Assembly (NCBI GenBank): GCA_905216175.1
Contig: CAJMSV010000005.1
Span: 1-42,592 of the forward strand
DNA from: an uncultured bacterium
Lineage (GTDB): Bacteria; Actinomycetota; Coriobacteriia; Coriobacteriales; Coriobacteriaceae
DNA: 42,592 nucleotides
Direction of reading: 5' to 3'
Every line of letters starts with the position of its first letter. Positions within the stretch are counted from its first letter, which is position 1. The position numbers and the translations under genes were made by a program. Below, piece by piece: positions 32,636 through 40,125 of this stretch. The notes under the pieces were generated by a model. It searched no databases and was not told the origin of the DNA. It saw only the letters and a list, made by a program, of their open reading frames with translations.

Positions 32636-35413
32636 ATGATTCTCAACGGACCGGGGATTAGTTACACCGAGCCCGACATCGGTTCGGAGTTCGTGCCGCC
32701 GCTTCCGGAGCATCCGCGCGAGGCAATCGTCAAGCTGTGTGAGCACTGCACCAACCGTCTGCTGCATCGCGATGAGCTGCTGGGCTACGAGTACTGGTCG
32801 TTTGCCGAGGCCGCAACCGACGAGCAAGCCGAAGTGCTCTGCAAGATGAAGATGCGCCGTCCCTATACGCTGCCCGAGATGGTCAAGCTCACCGGCATGC
32901 CCGAAGCCGATATCGAGAAGATGCTCGACGACATGAGCTACACGGGTCTGCTCGAGTACAACTGGGAAAACCCCGAGCGCGCCAAGCAGTGGGTGCTGCC
33001 CATGCTGGTGCCGGGTTCCGCCGAGTTCCTCAACATGCGCGTGAGCCAGCTCGAGGAGCACCCGGTCTATGCCAAGTTCTTTGAGCAGGCGTCCAAGGGA
33101 CCGCTGTCCAAGGCCACGCCGATGGTGCCGCCCGGAGGCGCCGGCATCGGCATGCACGTCATTCCGGTCGAGAAGGCCATCGACGCCGCGAGCACCTCGG
33201 TGCCGATCGAGCATATCGAGCATTGGCTCGACAAATACGATGGCAAATATGCCGCTAGCACCTGCAGCTGCCGCGCGAGCCGTCGCGTGATGGGAGAGGG
33301 CTGCGCCGACGACCCGGCCGATTGGTGCATCGCCGTGGGCGATATGGCCGACTACGTGGTCGAGACCGACCGCGGCCATTACGTGACGCGCGACGAGGTC
33401 TACGACATCCTGCGCCAGGCCGAGGACAACGGCTTTGTGCACCAGATCACCAATATCGACGGCGAGAACAAGATCTTCGCCATCTGCAACTGTAACGTCA
33501 ACGTGTGCTACGCCCTGCGCACCTCGCAGCTGTTCAACACGCCCAACCTGTCGCGCTCGGCCTATGTCGCCAAGGTCGAGAAGGACAAGTGCGTGGCCTG
33601 CGGTCGCTGCGTTGAGGTGTGTCCGGCCGGCGCCGCCAAGCTGGGCCAGAAGCTCTGCAGCAAAAAGGCGGGCGGACGGGTGCCCGAATATCCGCGCCAG
33701 GAGCTGCCCGATGCCACCAAGTGGGACCACACCAAGTGGTCGCCCAACTACCGCAACGACAACCGCATCGAGACGCACGAGTCCGGCACCGCTCCCTGCA
33801 AGACGGCCTGCCCCGCGCATGTTGCCGTTCAGGGCTATTTGAAGCTCGCGGCTCAGGGTCGCTATGACGAGGCCCTAGCACTCATTAAGCGCGAGAACCC
33901 GCTGCCCGCTATCTGCGGCCGTGTGTGCAACCGCCGCTGTGAGGATGCCTGCACCCGCGGCCGTGTGGACGCCGCCGTGGCTATCGACGAGGTCAAGAAG
34001 TTTATCGCCCAGCGCGATTTGGACGCCGCGACCCGCTACGTCCCGCCTGCGGTGACGCCGACGCGTGCCGGCGGCTTCGACCAGAAGATCGCCATTATCG
34101 GTGCCGGTCCGGCCGGCCTGTCCTGCGCTTTCTACCTGGCCGAGAAGGGCTACAAGCCTGTCGTGTTCGAGAAGAACGAGCGCCCGGGCGGCATGCTCAC
34201 CTACGGCATTCCCAGCTTTAAGCTGCAGAAGGACGTCATCGAGGCCGAGGTCGAGATCATTCGCCTGATGGGTGCCGAGTTCCGCTATGGCGTGGAAGTC
34301 GGTCGCGACGTGACGCTCGACGAGCTGCGCGCGCAGGGCTTTAAGGCCTTCTACGTTGCCATTGGCTGCCAGGGCGGCCGCCTTGCCGGCATTCCGGGCG
34401 AGGGTGCCGAGGACGTGACCGTGGCCGTCGACTTCCTTCGCGAGGTCAACAGCGGCAAGATTGATGCGCTGCCCGGCCGCACTATCGTGGTGGGCGGCGG
34501 CAACGTGGCTATCGACGTCGCGCGCAACGCCTGCCGTCTGGGTTCCGAGCACGTTGAGATGTTCTGCCTGGAGAGCGAGGCCCAGATGCCCGCCAGCGAG
34601 GAGGAGCGTCGCGAGGCCGTTGAGGACGGCGCTCACATCAGCTGCGGCTGGGGCCCCAAGGAGATTCACCTGGACGAGGCCGGTCGTGTGTGCGGCATCA
34701 CCTTTAAGCGCTGCACGCGTGTCTTTGACGACGAGGGCCGTTTTGCGCCCGAGTACGACGAGAACGATCTGCGCCGCGTCGATGCCGACCGCGTGGTCAT
34801 GTCAATTGGCCAGGCCATCGTGTGGGGCGACCTGCTGGCTGGCTCCAAGGTGGAGCTCGGTCGCGGCCAGGGCGCCCTTGCCGATCCCCAGACTTACCAG
34901 ACCGCCGAACCCGACATCTTTGTGGGTGGTGACGTCTACACCGGCCCCAGCTTTGCCATCGACGCTATCGCCGCCGGCCACGAGGCCGCGGTGTCCATCC
35001 ATCGCTTTGTGCAGCCGGGCTCCACGCTCACCATCGGCCGCAATCAGCGCCGCTACACCGCGCTCGACCGCGATGACGTCGTGATTGAGAGCTACGACAA
35101 CGCGAGCCGCGAGGTTGCGCATGTGGACCGCGAACGCGAGAAGGCTGCGCCGTTTAGCGAGTATGTTGAGACCTTTACCGAGGAGCAGGTGCGCGCCGAG
35201 ACCGCCCGCTGTCTGGGCTGCGGCGCCTCGATCGTCGACCCCAACAAGTGCATCGGCTGCGGCCTGTGCACCACCAAGTGCGCGTTTGACGCCATCCATC
35301 TGGATCGCGACCGCCCCGAGTGCTCCACGATGGTCAAATACGAGCAAAAGCTCCCGAGCCTCGGCAAGTACGCTTTGAAGCGCGCCATCAAGATCAAATT
35401 TGGGAAGAAATAA
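32636..35413 (+). CDS. Fe-S/FAD/NAD(P) fusion oxidoreductase (GltD-like core)
   Basis: This 925-residue soluble protein joins several redox modules. Residues 1-190 include a winged-helix-like part (PYTLPEMVKLTGMPEADIEKML). Cysteine clusters follow near 210-300 (CSCRAS, CNCNVNVC). A ferredoxin motif CVACGRCVEVCP is near 319. A GltD-type Fe-S domain lies at about 385-450 (CKTACPAH, CGRVCNRRCEDAC). The FAD fold IAIIGAGPAGLSCAFYLAEKGY is near 485, the NAD(P) fold TIVVGGGNVAIDVARNA near 617, and a final CIGCGLCTTKCA cluster near 870. It could pass electrons between NAD(P)H and a ferredoxin-like partner. ATG at 32636 has AGAAGGGA upstream. The substrate is unknown. Confidence 0.88.
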   Translation: MILNGPGISYTEPDIGSEFVPPLPEHPREAIVKLCEHCTNRLLHRDELLGYEYWSFAEAATDEQAEVLCKMKMRRPYTLPEMVKLTGMPEADIEKMLDDMSYTGLLEYNWENPERAKQWVLPMLVPGSAEFLNMRVSQLEEHPVYAKFFEQASKGPLSKATPMVPPGGAGIGMHVIPVEKAIDAASTSVPIEHIEHWLDKYDGKYAASTCSCRASRRVMGEGCADDPADWCIAVGDMADYVVETDRGHYVTRDEVYDILRQAEDNGFVHQITNIDGENKIFAICNCNVNVCYALRTSQLFNTPNLSRSAYVAKVEKDKCVACGRCVEVCPAGAAKLGQKLCSKKAGGRVPEYPRQELPDATKWDHTKWSPNYRNDNRIETHESGTAPCKTACPAHVAVQGYLKLAAQGRYDEALALIKRENPLPAICGRVCNRRCEDACTRGRVDAAVAIDEVKKFIAQRDLDAATRYVPPAVTPTRAGGFDQKIAIIGAGPAGLSCAFYLAEKGYKPVVFEKNERPGGMLTYGIPSFKLQKDVIEAEVEIIRLMGAEFRYGVEVGRDVTLDELRAQGFKAFYVAIGCQGGRLAGIPGEGAEDVTVAVDFLREVNSGKIDALPGRTIVVGGGNVAIDVARNACRLGSEHVEMFCLESEAQMPASEEERREAVEDGAHISCGWGPKEIHLDEAGRVCGITFKRCTRVFDDEGRFAPEYDENDLRRVDADRVVMSIGQAIVWGDLLAGSKVELGRGQGALADPQTYQTAEPDIFVGGDVYTGPSFAIDAIAAGHEAAVSIHRFVQPGSTLTIGRNQRRYTALDRDDVVIESYDNASREVAHVDREREKAAPFSEYVETFTEEQVRAETARCLGCGASIVDPNKCIGCGLCTTKCAFDAIHLDRDRPECSTMVKYEQKLPSLGKYALKRAIKIKFGKK

Positions 35414-35459
35414 AAGAACGTAACGAGCAAGCGAACGGCGCAGAAGGCGGTTGGACAGC

Positions 35460-35560
35460 GAGCGAGCCCCAGATGTGGCGAGGTGCCTTGAAAGAGGAGG
35501 GCATAGGGCTTTTGCCCATGACCGACGATTGAAAGGCAGATCGCCCGTCTGGGGTTCGCG
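35460..35560 (+). ncRNA. Candidate structured RNA: long nested hairpin upstream of hypA
   Basis: Four helices nest in order. GCGAGCCCCAGA pairs with TCTGGGGTTCGC (12 bp, one G-T), GGCGA with TCGCC, TGCCTT with AAGGCA, and GGGCA with TGCCC, separated by small internal loops and one larger asymmetric loop (9 and 15 bases). It has no T-run and lies 49 bases before the hypA start, after the oxidoreductase stop. It may be a cis-regulatory RNA, a processed sRNA or a palindromic repeat; the Rfam Collinsella-1 family is one to compare with. Confidence 0.5.
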
Positions 35561-35574
35561 CAGCGTCAAGCCGA

Positions 35575-35596
35575 CCGCCGTTCGGTAGAACGGCGG
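35575..35596 (+). promoter_or_regulatory. 9-bp hairpin directly before the hypA ribosome site
   Basis: CCGCCGTTC-GGTA-GAACGGCGG is followed at once by AAGGAA, the presumed ribosome site, and the GTG at 35609. The same stem is found between hypD and hypE (2245-2266). Confidence 0.65.
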
Positions 35597-35608
35597 AAGG
35601 AACTAATA

Positions 35609-36037
35609 GTGCACGAGCTGGGGATCGTCTATCACATCATTCGCGATGTTGAGAACGTGGCGCGCGCCAATGGCGTGAGTCGCGTCTCGAGCGTGACGTT
35701 GCTGCTGGGCGAGGTCTCGGGCGTCGTTCCCGACTTGCTGCTCGACGCTTGGCGCTGGGCAGCAGATAAAAAGCCTATCACCGAGGGCGCGCAGCTTATC
35801 GTGGAGCCCGTCGAGGCCGTGACACATTGCGAGGCGTGCGGCTGCGACTACGCGACGGTCGAGCACGGCAAGACCTGTCCCCATTGCGGTAGCGGCGAGA
35901 CATACCTGCTGCAGGGCCAGGAGGTCATGATCAAGCAGATCGAGACCCCCGACGAGGACCCGGCAGACGTTGCTCCTGACGGCCTCTCCGACGCCCCCGA
36001 TGCCGTTGACGCCGCCAACCCTCTCCACATCACCTAA
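35609..36037 (+). CDS. hypA: Hydrogenase/urease nickel chaperone HypA
   Basis: HypA (142 residues) loads nickel into [NiFe]-hydrogenase together with HypB. The N-terminal nickel site is MHE (His2, Glu3), and the zinc site has C74, C77, C90 and C93 (CEAC, CPHC). The start is GTG at 35609. The protein is about 25 residues longer than usual because of an acidic Pro/Asp-rich tail. It lies some 29 kb from the other hyp genes, and hypB is not in the window. A nested hairpin and a small hairpin precede it. Confidence 0.95.
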   Translation: MHELGIVYHIIRDVENVARANGVSRVSSVTLLLGEVSGVVPDLLLDAWRWAADKKPITEGAQLIVEPVEAVTHCEACGCDYATVEHGKTCPHCGSGETYLLQGQEVMIKQIETPDEDPADVAPDGLSDAPDAVDAANPLHIT

Positions 36038-36374
36038 CATCCAATGACTGCATGGGCTAGAGTTCTAAACATATTTGCTTCTGTTAGTCAAGTCATGTCT
36101 GTTTAAACAAAATGGTGGCACGCTGACGCATTGGGATCCGCCTAAAAGCGGTCTTAGCGAACAGTGCACCTTATTATGTCTTTGAAAGCAATCAGTAAAT
36201 CACGTTTTAGCAGGCAATAAGCTGTAAACCGGCAACGTAATCAATTTGTAACAAACTTAGACGTTTAAACAAATAATCCAACCTTTTGCGAATTTAGCTA
36301 TAATTCCACAATCCAAACAGGTATACTCCTTTCATATCGTGTAGGAAATACGTAGACAAAAAGGAGGTTATGTG
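36038..36374. promoter_or_regulatory. AT-rich control region of the PTS operon
   Basis: This gene-free stretch is far more AT-rich than its surroundings. GTTTAAACAAA occurs twice (36101-36111 and 36263-36273). TATAAT (36299-36304) and TATACT (about 36324) are -10 candidates, but no convincing -35 sequence is spaced to them. The word repeats may be binding sites for a sugar regulator. Confidence 0.5.
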
Positions 36375-37364
36375 ATGGTAAGTATTGTTCTTGCTAGCCA
36401 CGGGGACTTGGCAGCTGGAATCAAGCAGACGGGCTCGATGGTCTTTGGCGATCAGCCGTCTGTTGCCGTGGTCTCGCTCGAGCCGAGCATGGGCCCCGAC
36501 GACTTCCGTGCCAAGGTCGAGGAAGCAATCGCTTCCTTCGAAGACCAGGAGCAGGTGCTCTTCCTCGTTGATCTGTGGGGCGGCACGCCGTTCAACCAGA
36601 TCAGCGGACTCATCGAGGGCCACGATTCCTGGGCTATCGTCACCGGTGTCAACCTGCCTATGCTCATCGAGGCATATTCGCAGCGCTTTGACGCAAAGAA
36701 CACTGCACATGCGATCGCAAAACATCTCGTGACTGAGGCTAAGGCTGGCGTGCGCGTCAAGCCCGAGTCTCTGGAGCCCGAGGAGAAGAAGCCGGCTGCG
36801 GCCGCTGCTGCTCCTGCAGGCGCCATCCCTCCGGGAACGGTCATCGGCGATGGGCACATCAAGATCGCCCACGTCCGTATCGACACCCGTCTGCTTCATG
36901 GTCAGGTGGCCACCACGTGGACCAAGCAGATCAACCCCAACCGCATCATCGTGGTTTCCGACGGCGTTGCTCACGACGAGCTCCGCAAGACCATGATTGA
37001 GCAGGCTGCCCCTCCGGGAGTCCATGCCAACGTCGTTCCCATCAAGAAGATGGCCGAGGTCGTCAAGGACACGCGCTTTGGTGACACCAAGGCCATGTTG
37101 CTCTTTGAGAACCCGCAGGATCTGCTCAAGGCCATCGAGGCCGGCGTCGACATCAAGGAAGTCAACATCGGTTCCATGGCTCACTCCAAGGGCAAGGTCG
37201 TCGTCACCAACGCCGTCGCTATGGGCGATGACGACGTCAAGACTCTCGAGGCCCTCAAGGCCAAGGGCGTCAAGTTCGAGGTCCGCAAGGTTCCTTCGGA
37301 TTCCTCCGAGGATCTCGACGCCATGTTGAAGAAAGCTAAGGCCGAACTGGCCGCTCAAGCATAG
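36375..37364 (+). CDS. PTS mannose-family EIIAB fusion
   Basis: This 329-residue cytosolic protein passes phosphate from HPr to the incoming sugar. The IIA domain (about 1-127) has the active His9 in LASHGDLAAG. An Ala/Pro/Glu linker (about 128-158) leads to the IIB domain with the active His175 in RIDTRLLHGQVATTW. The layout matches ManX/LevDE-type enzymes of the mannose/fructose/sorbose class. ATG at 36375 has AAGGAGG eight bases upstream; a GTG one codon earlier is also open. It is the first gene of the IIAB-IIC-IID operon. Confidence 0.95.
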   Translation: MVSIVLASHGDLAAGIKQTGSMVFGDQPSVAVVSLEPSMGPDDFRAKVEEAIASFEDQEQVLFLVDLWGGTPFNQISGLIEGHDSWAIVTGVNLPMLIEAYSQRFDAKNTAHAIAKHLVTEAKAGVRVKPESLEPEEKKPAAAAAAPAGAIPPGTVIGDGHIKIAHVRIDTRLLHGQVATTWTKQINPNRIIVVSDGVAHDELRKTMIEQAAPPGVHANVVPIKKMAEVVKDTRFGDTKAMLLFENPQDLLKAIEAGVDIKEVNIGSMAHSKGKVVVTNAVAMGDDDVKTLEALKAKGVKFEVRKVPSDSSEDLDAMLKKAKAELAAQA

Positions 37365-37382
37365 TAAAGGAGGGTCCGATAC

Positions 37383-38201
37383 ATGTCTGCAATCACTATT
37401 CTGCTTGTTGCGATTGTCGCGTTGCTTGCCGGTATGGAAGGCATTCTGGATGAGTTCCAGTTCCATCAGCCGCTCGTGGCATGCACGCTTATCGGTCTCG
37501 TAACCGGTCACCTTCAGGAGGGCATCCTCCTGGGCGGTTCGCTCCAGATGATGGCCCTTGGCTGGGCTAACGTCGGCGCCGCTGTCGCGCCTGACGCCGC
37601 TCTGGCCTCGGTCGCTTCTTCGATCATCATGGTGCTCGCCCTCAACGGTGGCGCCACCGATTCGGCCAAGGCCGTTACCACCGCTATCGCCGTCGCCGTC
37701 CCGCTGTCGGTCGCTGGTCTGTTCCTGACCATGATCTGCCGTACCATTGCTACCGCTATCGCTCACGCCATGGACGGTTGCGCCGAGAAGGGCGACTTCT
37801 CCGGCATCGAGCGCTGGCAGTATGCTGCCATCCTCATGCAGGGCCTTCGTATCGCCATCCCGGCAGTGCTTCTGTGCGTCATCCCGGCCGAGGCCGTTAC
37901 CAACGCGCTTAACGCTATGCCCGACTGGCTGTCCGGCGGCATGGCTGTCGGCGGCGGCATGGTCGCTTCCGTCGGTTACGCCATGGTCATCAACATGATG
38001 GCCACCAAGGAGACCTGGCCGTTCTTCGTCCTCGGCTTTGTCCTTGCTGCCATCCCTCAGCTCACGCTGATCGCCCTTGGTCTCATCGGCATCTCCCTTG
38101 CCCTCATCTACCTTGGCCTTAAGGATCTGGCCAAGCAGGGTGGCGGCATGGGCGGTGGCTCCGGCGACCCGCTCGGCGACATTCTGAACGATTACGAGTA
38201 G
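37383..38201 (+). CDS. PTS mannose-family EIIC membrane component
   Basis: This 272-residue membrane subunit forms the sugar channel with IID. It starts with a hydrophobic segment (ITILLVAIVALLAGMEG) and carries the family sequence QEGILLGGSLQMMALGWANVGAAVAPDAALASV. About seven membrane segments are seen. ATG at 37383 follows AAAGGAGG, 18 bases after IIAB. It ends in a Gly-rich acidic tail. Confidence 0.95.
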   Translation: MSAITILLVAIVALLAGMEGILDEFQFHQPLVACTLIGLVTGHLQEGILLGGSLQMMALGWANVGAAVAPDAALASVASSIIMVLALNGGATDSAKAVTTAIAVAVPLSVAGLFLTMICRTIATAIAHAMDGCAEKGDFSGIERWQYAAILMQGLRIAIPAVLLCVIPAEAVTNALNAMPDWLSGGMAVGGGMVASVGYAMVINMMATKETWPFFVLGFVLAAIPQLTLIALGLIGISLALIYLGLKDLAKQGGGMGGGSGDPLGDILNDYE

Positions 38202-38217
38202 GAGGGGAGTGATACAT

Positions 38218-39138
38218 ATGGCAGAGAACAAGATTCAGCTCACCAAGGCTGACCGCAAGAAGGTTTGCTTCCGTCATCAGTTCCTTCAGGGCTCGTGGAA
38301 CTACGAGCGTATGCAGAACGGCGGCTGGTGCTTCGCAATGATCCCTGCGATCAAGAAGCTCTACACCAGCAAGGATGACCAGATTGCCGCTCTTAAGCGC
38401 CACCTGGAGTTCTATAACACCCACCCCTATGTTTCCGCCCCCGTCATTGGCGTTACCCTCGCCCTCGAGGAGGAGCGCGCCAACGGTGCTCCGATCGATG
38501 ACGTCGCCATCCAGGGCGTCAAGGTCGGTATGATGGGCCCGCTCGCCGGCGTCGGTGACCCCGTCTTCTGGTTCACCCTTCGCCCGATTCTGGGCGCTCT
38601 GGGCGCTTCCCTGGCCATGTCCGGCAGCATCGTCGGTCCGCTGCTGTTCTTCTTCGCGTGGAACATCATCCGTTACGCTTTCCTGTGGTACACGCAGGAG
38701 TTTGGCTACAAGGTCGGCTCCTCCATCGCCAAGGACCTCTCCGGCGGTCTGATGGGCAAGGTCACCGAGGGTGCATCCATCCTGGGTATGTTCATCATCG
38801 GCGCCCTGGTCGAGCGCTGGGTGTCCATTTCCTTCACCCCGATCGTCTCCACGGTCAAGCAGTCTGCTGGCGCCTTTATCGACTGGGCTAGCCTGCCCTC
38901 CGGTTCCGAGGGTATCAAGGAAGCGCTGACGATGTACAACTCCGTCGGTGCTACCGCCCTTGATCAGATGAAGGTCACCACGCTTCAGGCCAACCTCGAT
39001 CAGCTCATCCCCGGCCTTGCCGCCGTGTGCCTGACCCTGCTGGTCTGCAAGCTCCTCAAGAAGAAGGTCAGCCCGATTGTCATCATCCTGGCTCTCTTCG
39101 CCGTCGGCATCATCGGTCGCTTCTGCGGCTTCATGTAA
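38218..39138 (+). CDS. PTS mannose-family EIID membrane component
   Basis: This 306-residue protein partners IIC in mannose-class permeases. Family signatures include FLQGSWNYERMQNGGWCFAMIPAIKKLY, FYNTHPYVSAPVIGVTLALEEE and KVGMMGPLAGVGDPVFWFTLRPILGALGASLA. Hydrophobic segments are concentrated in the C-terminal half. ATG at 38218 has GGAGGGG upstream; a GTG three codons earlier is less well placed. A hairpin terminator follows 56 bases on. Confidence 0.95.
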   Translation: MAENKIQLTKADRKKVCFRHQFLQGSWNYERMQNGGWCFAMIPAIKKLYTSKDDQIAALKRHLEFYNTHPYVSAPVIGVTLALEEERANGAPIDDVAIQGVKVGMMGPLAGVGDPVFWFTLRPILGALGASLAMSGSIVGPLLFFFAWNIIRYAFLWYTQEFGYKVGSSIAKDLSGGLMGKVTEGASILGMFIIGALVERWVSISFTPIVSTVKQSAGAFIDWASLPSGSEGIKEALTMYNSVGATALDQMKVTTLQANLDQLIPGLAAVCLTLLVCKLLKKKVSPIVIILALFAVGIIGRFCGFM

Positions 39139-39194
39139 GCACGTTTCGGCTTAAGACCGAGAGTTGCTAGGTAAGGGCTTTTGAGCCATTGAAA

Positions 39195-39238
39195 CGGACC
39201 GCACCCGGTGGGTACACTGGATGCGGTCCGATTGTTTT
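39195..39238 (+). terminator. Terminator or attenuator between EIID and DUF956
   Basis: CGGACCGCA and TGCGGTCCG enclose 18 bases and are followed by ATTGTTTTATTT. The DUF956 ribosome site starts only a few bases later, so read-through is needed if that gene lacks its own promoter. Confidence 0.75.
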
Positions 39239-39258
39239 ATTTGGAGGGCGAGGCGCGT

Positions 39259-39657
39259 ATGGCGCAATCTCAGAACAGCACGGTCGATCTGGCAACGCCG
39301 GCAACCTGCCTGATGGGGCTTACCAGCCACGGTAACGTGATGGTGGGCAATAAGGCGTTTGAGTACTATAACGAGCGCAATCCCGAGGATTATATTCAAA
39401 TCCCGTGGGACGAGGTCGACTATATTGCCGCCGAGGTTTTGCGCGGCACCAAGAAGATTACGCGTTTTGCCATCTTCACCAAGGACAACGGTCACTTTAC
39501 GTTTTCGACGCGCGATGACAAAGAGACGCTTCGTGCTGTCCGCAAGTACGTCGACGAGGATAAGCTCGTGCGCTCGCCCGACTTTATCGATGTGACGGCC
39601 AAGGGCGCCAAGAGCATCCCCTCCGTCATCAAAAACCTCTTCCACAAAGGTAACTAG
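39259..39657 (+). CDS. manO: DUF956 family protein (ManO)
   Basis: This 132-residue cytosolic protein matches DUF956/ManO, found with mannose-class PTS genes in Firmicutes and Actinobacteria and thought to influence their expression or activity. Recognisable parts are TCLMGLTSHGNVMVGNKAFEYYN, YIQIPWDEVDYIAAEVL, and FTFSTRDDKETLRAVRKYV. ATG at 39259 lies 11 bases after GGAGG; a longer frame of 17 residues overlaps the terminator. Its exact action is not established. Confidence 0.88.
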   Translation: MAQSQNSTVDLATPATCLMGLTSHGNVMVGNKAFEYYNERNPEDYIQIPWDEVDYIAAEVLRGTKKITRFAIFTKDNGHFTFSTRDDKETLRAVRKYVDEDKLVRSPDFIDVTAKGAKSIPSVIKNLFHKGN

Positions 39658-39665
39658 CTCCTCAT

Positions 39666-39734
39666 AAGTTGCGGTGAAATAGTTCCTAAATACGGCTTTA
39701 GATGCTTCAGACAGGAACTATTCCACCGCAACTT
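39666..39734. repeat. Second AGTTGCGGTGAAATAG-family hairpin
   Basis: The 21-base arms 39666-39686 and 39714-39734 pair with one mismatch (outer part AAGTTGCGGTGAAATAGTT). It shares its outer 17 bases with the hairpin at 27256 but has a different core and loop. It lies directly after the DUF956 stop. Confidence 0.8.
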
Positions 39735-39792
39735 CGAAGTCTAGTCATGCGACGTATTGCGATGCAGTAAATCTGCTACACTAGTACAACAT

Positions 39793-39868
39793 GCCTCCGT
39801 AGCTCAGGGGATAGAGCACCGCTCTCCTAAAGCGGGTGTCGACGGTTCGAATCCGCCCGGGGGCACCA
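39793..39868 (+). tRNA. tRNA-Arg(CCT)
   Basis: The cloverleaf is complete: acceptor GCCTCCG/CGGGGGC, D-stem GCTC/GAGC, anticodon stem CCGCT/AGCGG with loop CTCCTAA (anticodon CCT, reading AGG), T-loop TTCGAAT and an encoded CCA. The T-stem GACGG/CCGCC has one A-C mismatch. A 26-base inverted copy of its 3' part lies at 39923-39948. Confidence 0.95.
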
Positions 39869-39877
39869 GGGAATATG

Positions 39878-39907
39878 ACGGCGTCGCGGGAGCGGCGCCG
39901 TTTCTGG
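39878..39907 (+). terminator. Probable tRNA terminator
   Basis: ACGGCG and CGCCGT enclose 12 GC-rich bases and are followed by TTCTGGTTT. Confidence 0.55.
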
Positions 39908-39922
39908 TTTGCGGGGGCCGCC

Positions 39923-39948
39923 GGCGGATTCGGGCCGTCGACACCCGC
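39923..39948 (-). repeat. Inverted 26-base copy of the tRNA-Arg 3' part
   Basis: Read on the minus strand it equals tRNA positions 39832-39857 (anticodon-stem 3' strand, variable loop, T-arm) except for CC in place of TT in the T-loop. In an RNA spanning both, all 26 positions could pair, two as G-U. The rest of 39949-40125 shows no gene. Confidence 0.8.
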
Positions 39949-40125
39949 GTCACCAATTGCGTCTAGAGCCCTCCGGTAGAGTGTCCAAGCCCTAAAGCCC
40001 AGTTGATGCTACGGGGTTTAGAGGCGGACTGAAGCAAGGGGAAGACATGTCCGCTCGGGGTGATAGACTAACGCTGTGGTAAATACAGGACAGTTTGACC
40101 GTTTTTCAACCAAGATAGGCGTTCC

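Noticed and set aside
36105..36145. Possible sigma-54 promoter (GGCACG...GCATTG) before the PTS operon
   Set aside because: The GG-GC spacing is nine bases rather than ten and the TT before GC is missing; no LevR-type activator gene is nearby.
36294..38231. 645-codon minus-strand frame over the PTS genes
   Set aside because: It spans parts of three genes and the intergenic DNA; His/Asp-rich shadow translation only.
39757..39966. 69-codon frame across the tRNA gene
   Set aside because: It reads through the tRNA and its terminator and has no ribosome site.
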